This document shows positions 60,701 through 64,000 of a stretch of 64,000 nt of DNA, piece after piece. This DNA comes from Cardiocondyla obscurior (taxonomy: Eukaryota; Arthropoda; Insecta; Hymenoptera; Formicidae): positions 2,082,501 to 2,146,500 of the forward strand of contig NC_091885.1 in NCBI RefSeq assembly GCF_019399895.1, read 5' to 3'. Position numbers and translations under genes: made by a program. Position 1 is the stretch's first letter, and every line of letters starts with the position of its first letter. The notes under the pieces were generated by a model. It saw only the letters and a program-made list of their open reading frames with translations, made no database searches and had not been told where the DNA came from.

Positions 60701-63700
60701 ATTTAAGGGCATCAATAGGTCGTCAATACGCAAACAGTTGCAAAAATCTGATTCCATACCGATATAATAAAATTTTAGCTTATTATACACATCGTGTTTT
60801 CGTCGTATGCGTTACTATTGTATCAACCTCACAGACCCCGTTCGTCGCGAATCGATTCGCATCGCTTTCGTGATCATAATAACGATCGCCGCGATTTTTA
60901 CAGCGACGCGTACGGCCGCCAACCATTATCATGATCATCGTCGCAACAGTCGTCGTCGTAGCGGTTACCCATTCATCGTCCGTAATTATACAATAGTCTT
61001 ATGTTGTTTCATCACTTGCTTGCTACTGTTCACGCACGCATTTTTCCAAAAAATTTTTTTTTTTTACATTCAACATATACACACATACGGAACATACATC
61101 ACGCACATGCACGCACGCATCTGCTTTCATCCTCTCTCGTTATCCTCGTCGCTCGTGTCGCCGCTCATAAAATCTTTGTTACAATTTACCCTCTAACATG
61201 ATTATTATTTAGATAGACCTTACTGTTACTTCGTATACATTTTTAAGGCGATGATTCAATCGAGTGAACTCATTTATAAAACGAACAGCCCAATGTGACG
61301 TCCGCTCGCTCCGTTCTTTGCTCGAATTGTGCCGATATCCGTGCGCATTCTCGATCGTGCGATCTTCTCTTTATTTGTATCCGTCTTCTACTTTTAAAAT
61401 TCTAAATTTTTTCCCCTTTCCCCCCTTTTGAGTTTTCTCGCGCATTTCACGTTACGTCAAACTGCACTTTTATTCAATTGATTTCGATAGATTGCCAAAT
61501 ATTCCGTGCATTTAAATTAAAGCGATAACATATCTACGAACCGAGTTTTCTATAAAATTGACACTTTGCATGATGCTAATATATTAATTATCAGAAAAAG
61601 AAAAAAAAAATAGAATTCTAAACACCGCAAAAAAATTAATTTTACATACTTTAGATTGTTTCACGAGATTGGTGTATGTAAATCTTTTGCTTGTAATTTT
61701 GTTAAATGTCACTCTTCGTTGGAGAAATTAATTGCTCATGTACGATCGCATGCATAACTCAACGTACATTGTCGTGCATAGCCAAAGGCAGGTCTCAACA
61801 AAATTAAACAATATATCATTCAACAAATATAATTCGTAAAAATACGCCGTAACCCTTGGCAGTACGCGCGACAGAGGGAATGCCGGTCGTCACCGGCTGG
61901 TAATTCTCGTGATTGTCTCGTCAATAACTACATTTATAGTTTTATCATTAAATAGTAAATAATATAATATTAATTTTAGTCTTGAGAAGATTCCGCGCGC
62001 CGAAATTATACGCGCTGTTTTTGCACATGAGGGAGTTGTAAAGTGATAAAATCGATTAAAATTAATAAAAAAATATACGTAATTAAATAATATTAAAATA
62101 ATACTCGTAATCCGATTTTGTACTCGAGATCGTCTTGCGTACGACGAGACGCTGCGCAGTCTTGAATATAAAATCGAACTAAAGGTATCAATCTAAGAGA
62201 TCTTAGTCGACAGTCTCGCGCGTGTAATCTCGGCGACGTAATCACGCGCAAAACGTATACATTTCCGTCCATCCTATCGTATACTGGCTTTCGTTCGCCG
62301 CGATGATCGCGATTAATTTCCCCGACGAGAAAGTTCGCGCGGCTCGCGAAGGACTCGATGGATTTAAACGACCAAGGAATCCTTCCTTACTTTTTTTTTT
62401 TTTTTTCCTACAATTCCTCCCTTTTTGCGGGAGAAAACGGTCGACGATCGTACGATCGATTGGCGCGCATCTCACGTAGAGGAGCCATGCAATGTGCGCG
62501 ACGCACGCACGATGTAACTTACGAATTTGAGTAATTCTTCCGATTTAATCAGGACAATAACTATACTGACTTTTCTCGCACCTGAGTCTTTCGGTATACG
62601 TGGGTTATCATTTTCTTTTCTTTTAAGTTTAGTTTAGTATACTAGAACGCCGATCGCGCGAGGCACAACGCGCAACGCTGACGTCCCTCTGTAGCAGGAA
62701 GGAATTGAATGGCTCGACACGATCGCGAGATTCGCTCTCGCGTCTCTTGCCCGCGGAATCCTATTCGGAATTATTTCTGCGTTAATTTTTGAGTGAGGGA
62801 TATGTCGTGAGAGGGACACCGATGCGTTGCCGACGCGCCATTCGGCTCCCGGCGGAAGGGAAGGGGGCAATTGTGTTATTTATTAAAACTTTTATACAAG
62901 AATTGCGTGTATGCGAGTGTAGTGAAAATATTGATAAAATTTTTGTCTTACGCTCTTTTTCCACCTTCTTCTCGCTCCCCCTTTTCTTTTTTTTTTTTCC
63001 ACTCGTCGCTCTCTCATCTCGCTCGTCGCGTTCCATCGATCAGAGAGAATGGCGCCGATGATCCATCCTTCCGAACGAACCGTCGTGTCTCGATCGTCGA
63101 GAGATCAACGAGACACGCGTCCTCGCGTGACGCGTGTGACGTTAACGAGGGGCATTTTTATTATTTCGTACCCTTACTCGTCGCATATCCGCTCTCACGT
63201 ATAATCGACGTTTTAATTTCATTAAAATCTTTTCGTTTTTTTCCTTTTAATAAACATGCGCTTTGTCTGGCGTATCGCGTTATAAAGGTCTCTCGGAAAT
63301 TCATTCCCTTTCTTTAGAAACGCTCTTTCCCCTCGCTCTTATTCCCTCATTCGCGTGTTCGTTCCTCTTTTTTTTATTTTTTATTTTTTTATTTTTTTCT
63401 TATTTCTTACTTTCTACCGTCATTTGCTCGTTATTACGTATATCAAGGACGCGCGTGCGATAAGATTTGTATAGAAATATAAAGATTCCTTCAATATAAA
63501 TTGTAACGGCGGAATGAGGGACAAGCGATTGGAAGAGATAAATATAGATTGGAAATCGATTGCATTCTGTTTCTTCCTTCGGTTCAGTTGTACGTTCGGA
63601 ACTAATGTACAATTGGAAAAAAATAACAATGGTAATTTTCAACAAAGGCGCATGGTAAAATCGTACGGCGTGACGTAAATCTTGAATTGAAACGTAGCCA

Positions 63701-64000
63701 AATCAGTGACGAAATGAGAAGAAAAAAGTGCGACAAAAATCGAAAACAAAAAGATAAGAAACTTTTGCACGATATCGCAAATTACCGTATCACGGCAATG
63801 TACGCAATTGTACAAAGCAACACGTATACGAGAAAAGTAGATATATTTAAAAAAAAAAGAGGAAAAAAAAAACTATCAGCTAATTATTTTTAAATAGAGA
63901 CTGGAAAACGGATTTGTTAAATAAAATAAAAATAAATAAATACTAACTAAATTTGTTTAACGCCACATGCTAAATACAAATACGTACATCTTTGAGCCGT
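57794..64000. other. Non-coding stretch to the window end
   Basis: An A-rich block lies at 57880-57925. GC-richer, C-rich patches without ORFs follow at 57990-58470 and 58720-59240 and may be regulatory. A G-rich tract is at 59050-59076 and an ATTTT repeat at 59614-59646. A CT tract occupies about 60490-60590. T-rich runs occur near 62390-62408 and 62985-63000, with mixed T/A runs at 63365-63415. The sequence from 59400 onward is AT-rich with many GTAT/TGTA words, as in long introns or long 3' UTRs. No exon, polyadenylation site or RNA gene can be defended. CTATAAAA at 59249 and TTATAAAA at 61274 are isolated TATA-like words. Confidence 0.55.
59614..59646 (+). repeat. (ATTTT)n microsatellite
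   Basis: About six ATTTT pentamers lie in an AT-rich block. Confidence 0.85.

Overview
The window looks like nuclear DNA of an insect, most likely a hymenopteran and possibly an ant. The sequence shows long AT-rich stretches interleaved with GC-rich, CpG-rich stretches. CpG is not depleted, homopolymers and GA/CT microsatellites are abundant, and any splice-site-bounded blocks are short. No bacterial-style operon, ribosome-binding-site pattern or dense coding is present. The taxonomic call is an inference from composition, not from a recognised gene.

I recognise no protein-coding gene, tRNA, rRNA, transposase, reverse transcriptase or CRISPR array. The longest open frames (about 160 to 235 codons) resemble no family I know, and a few of that size are expected by chance in 64 kb of sequence with GC-rich patches. 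The window is best read as the non-coding 5' part, or a run of large introns, of one gene on the + strand. That gene's coding exons would then lie beyond base 64000.

Layout. 1-12.2 kb: mostly featureless, with simple repeats and one hairpin. 12.2-12.5 kb: one exon-like block with good splice sites. 17.6-19.1 kb: two diverged tandem copies of a block of about 240-270 bp, each with a splice donor in the same relative place, followed by a candidate first exon with an arthropod-type initiator. 33.0-34.5 kb: the best-supported part, a compact cluster of small + strand exons (96, 309 and 41 nt) separated by introns of 182 and 118 nt. They are preceded by a GC-rich stretch with further candidate donors. 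The 309-nt exon carries a 24-codon upstream ORF whose stop codon is its last three bases. 55.3-57.1 kb: a GA/CT- and CpG-rich, promoter-like island. 57.7 kb: a 44-nt exon that is clearly a diverged duplicate of the 41-nt exon 23 kb upstream, including its intron flanks. The rest is non-coding sequence with microsatellites, GC-rich patches and G-quadruplex-capable tracts.

Working model (inference): alternative first exons around 17.6-19.1 kb and 33 kb splice into shared 5' leader exons at 33.7-34.3 kb. These then join one of two duplicated mini-exons, at 34.44 kb or 57.75 kb. Each mini-exon carries an ATG close to its donor, so the choice could set alternative 5' leaders or alternative protein N-termini. 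Nothing in the window identifies the gene.
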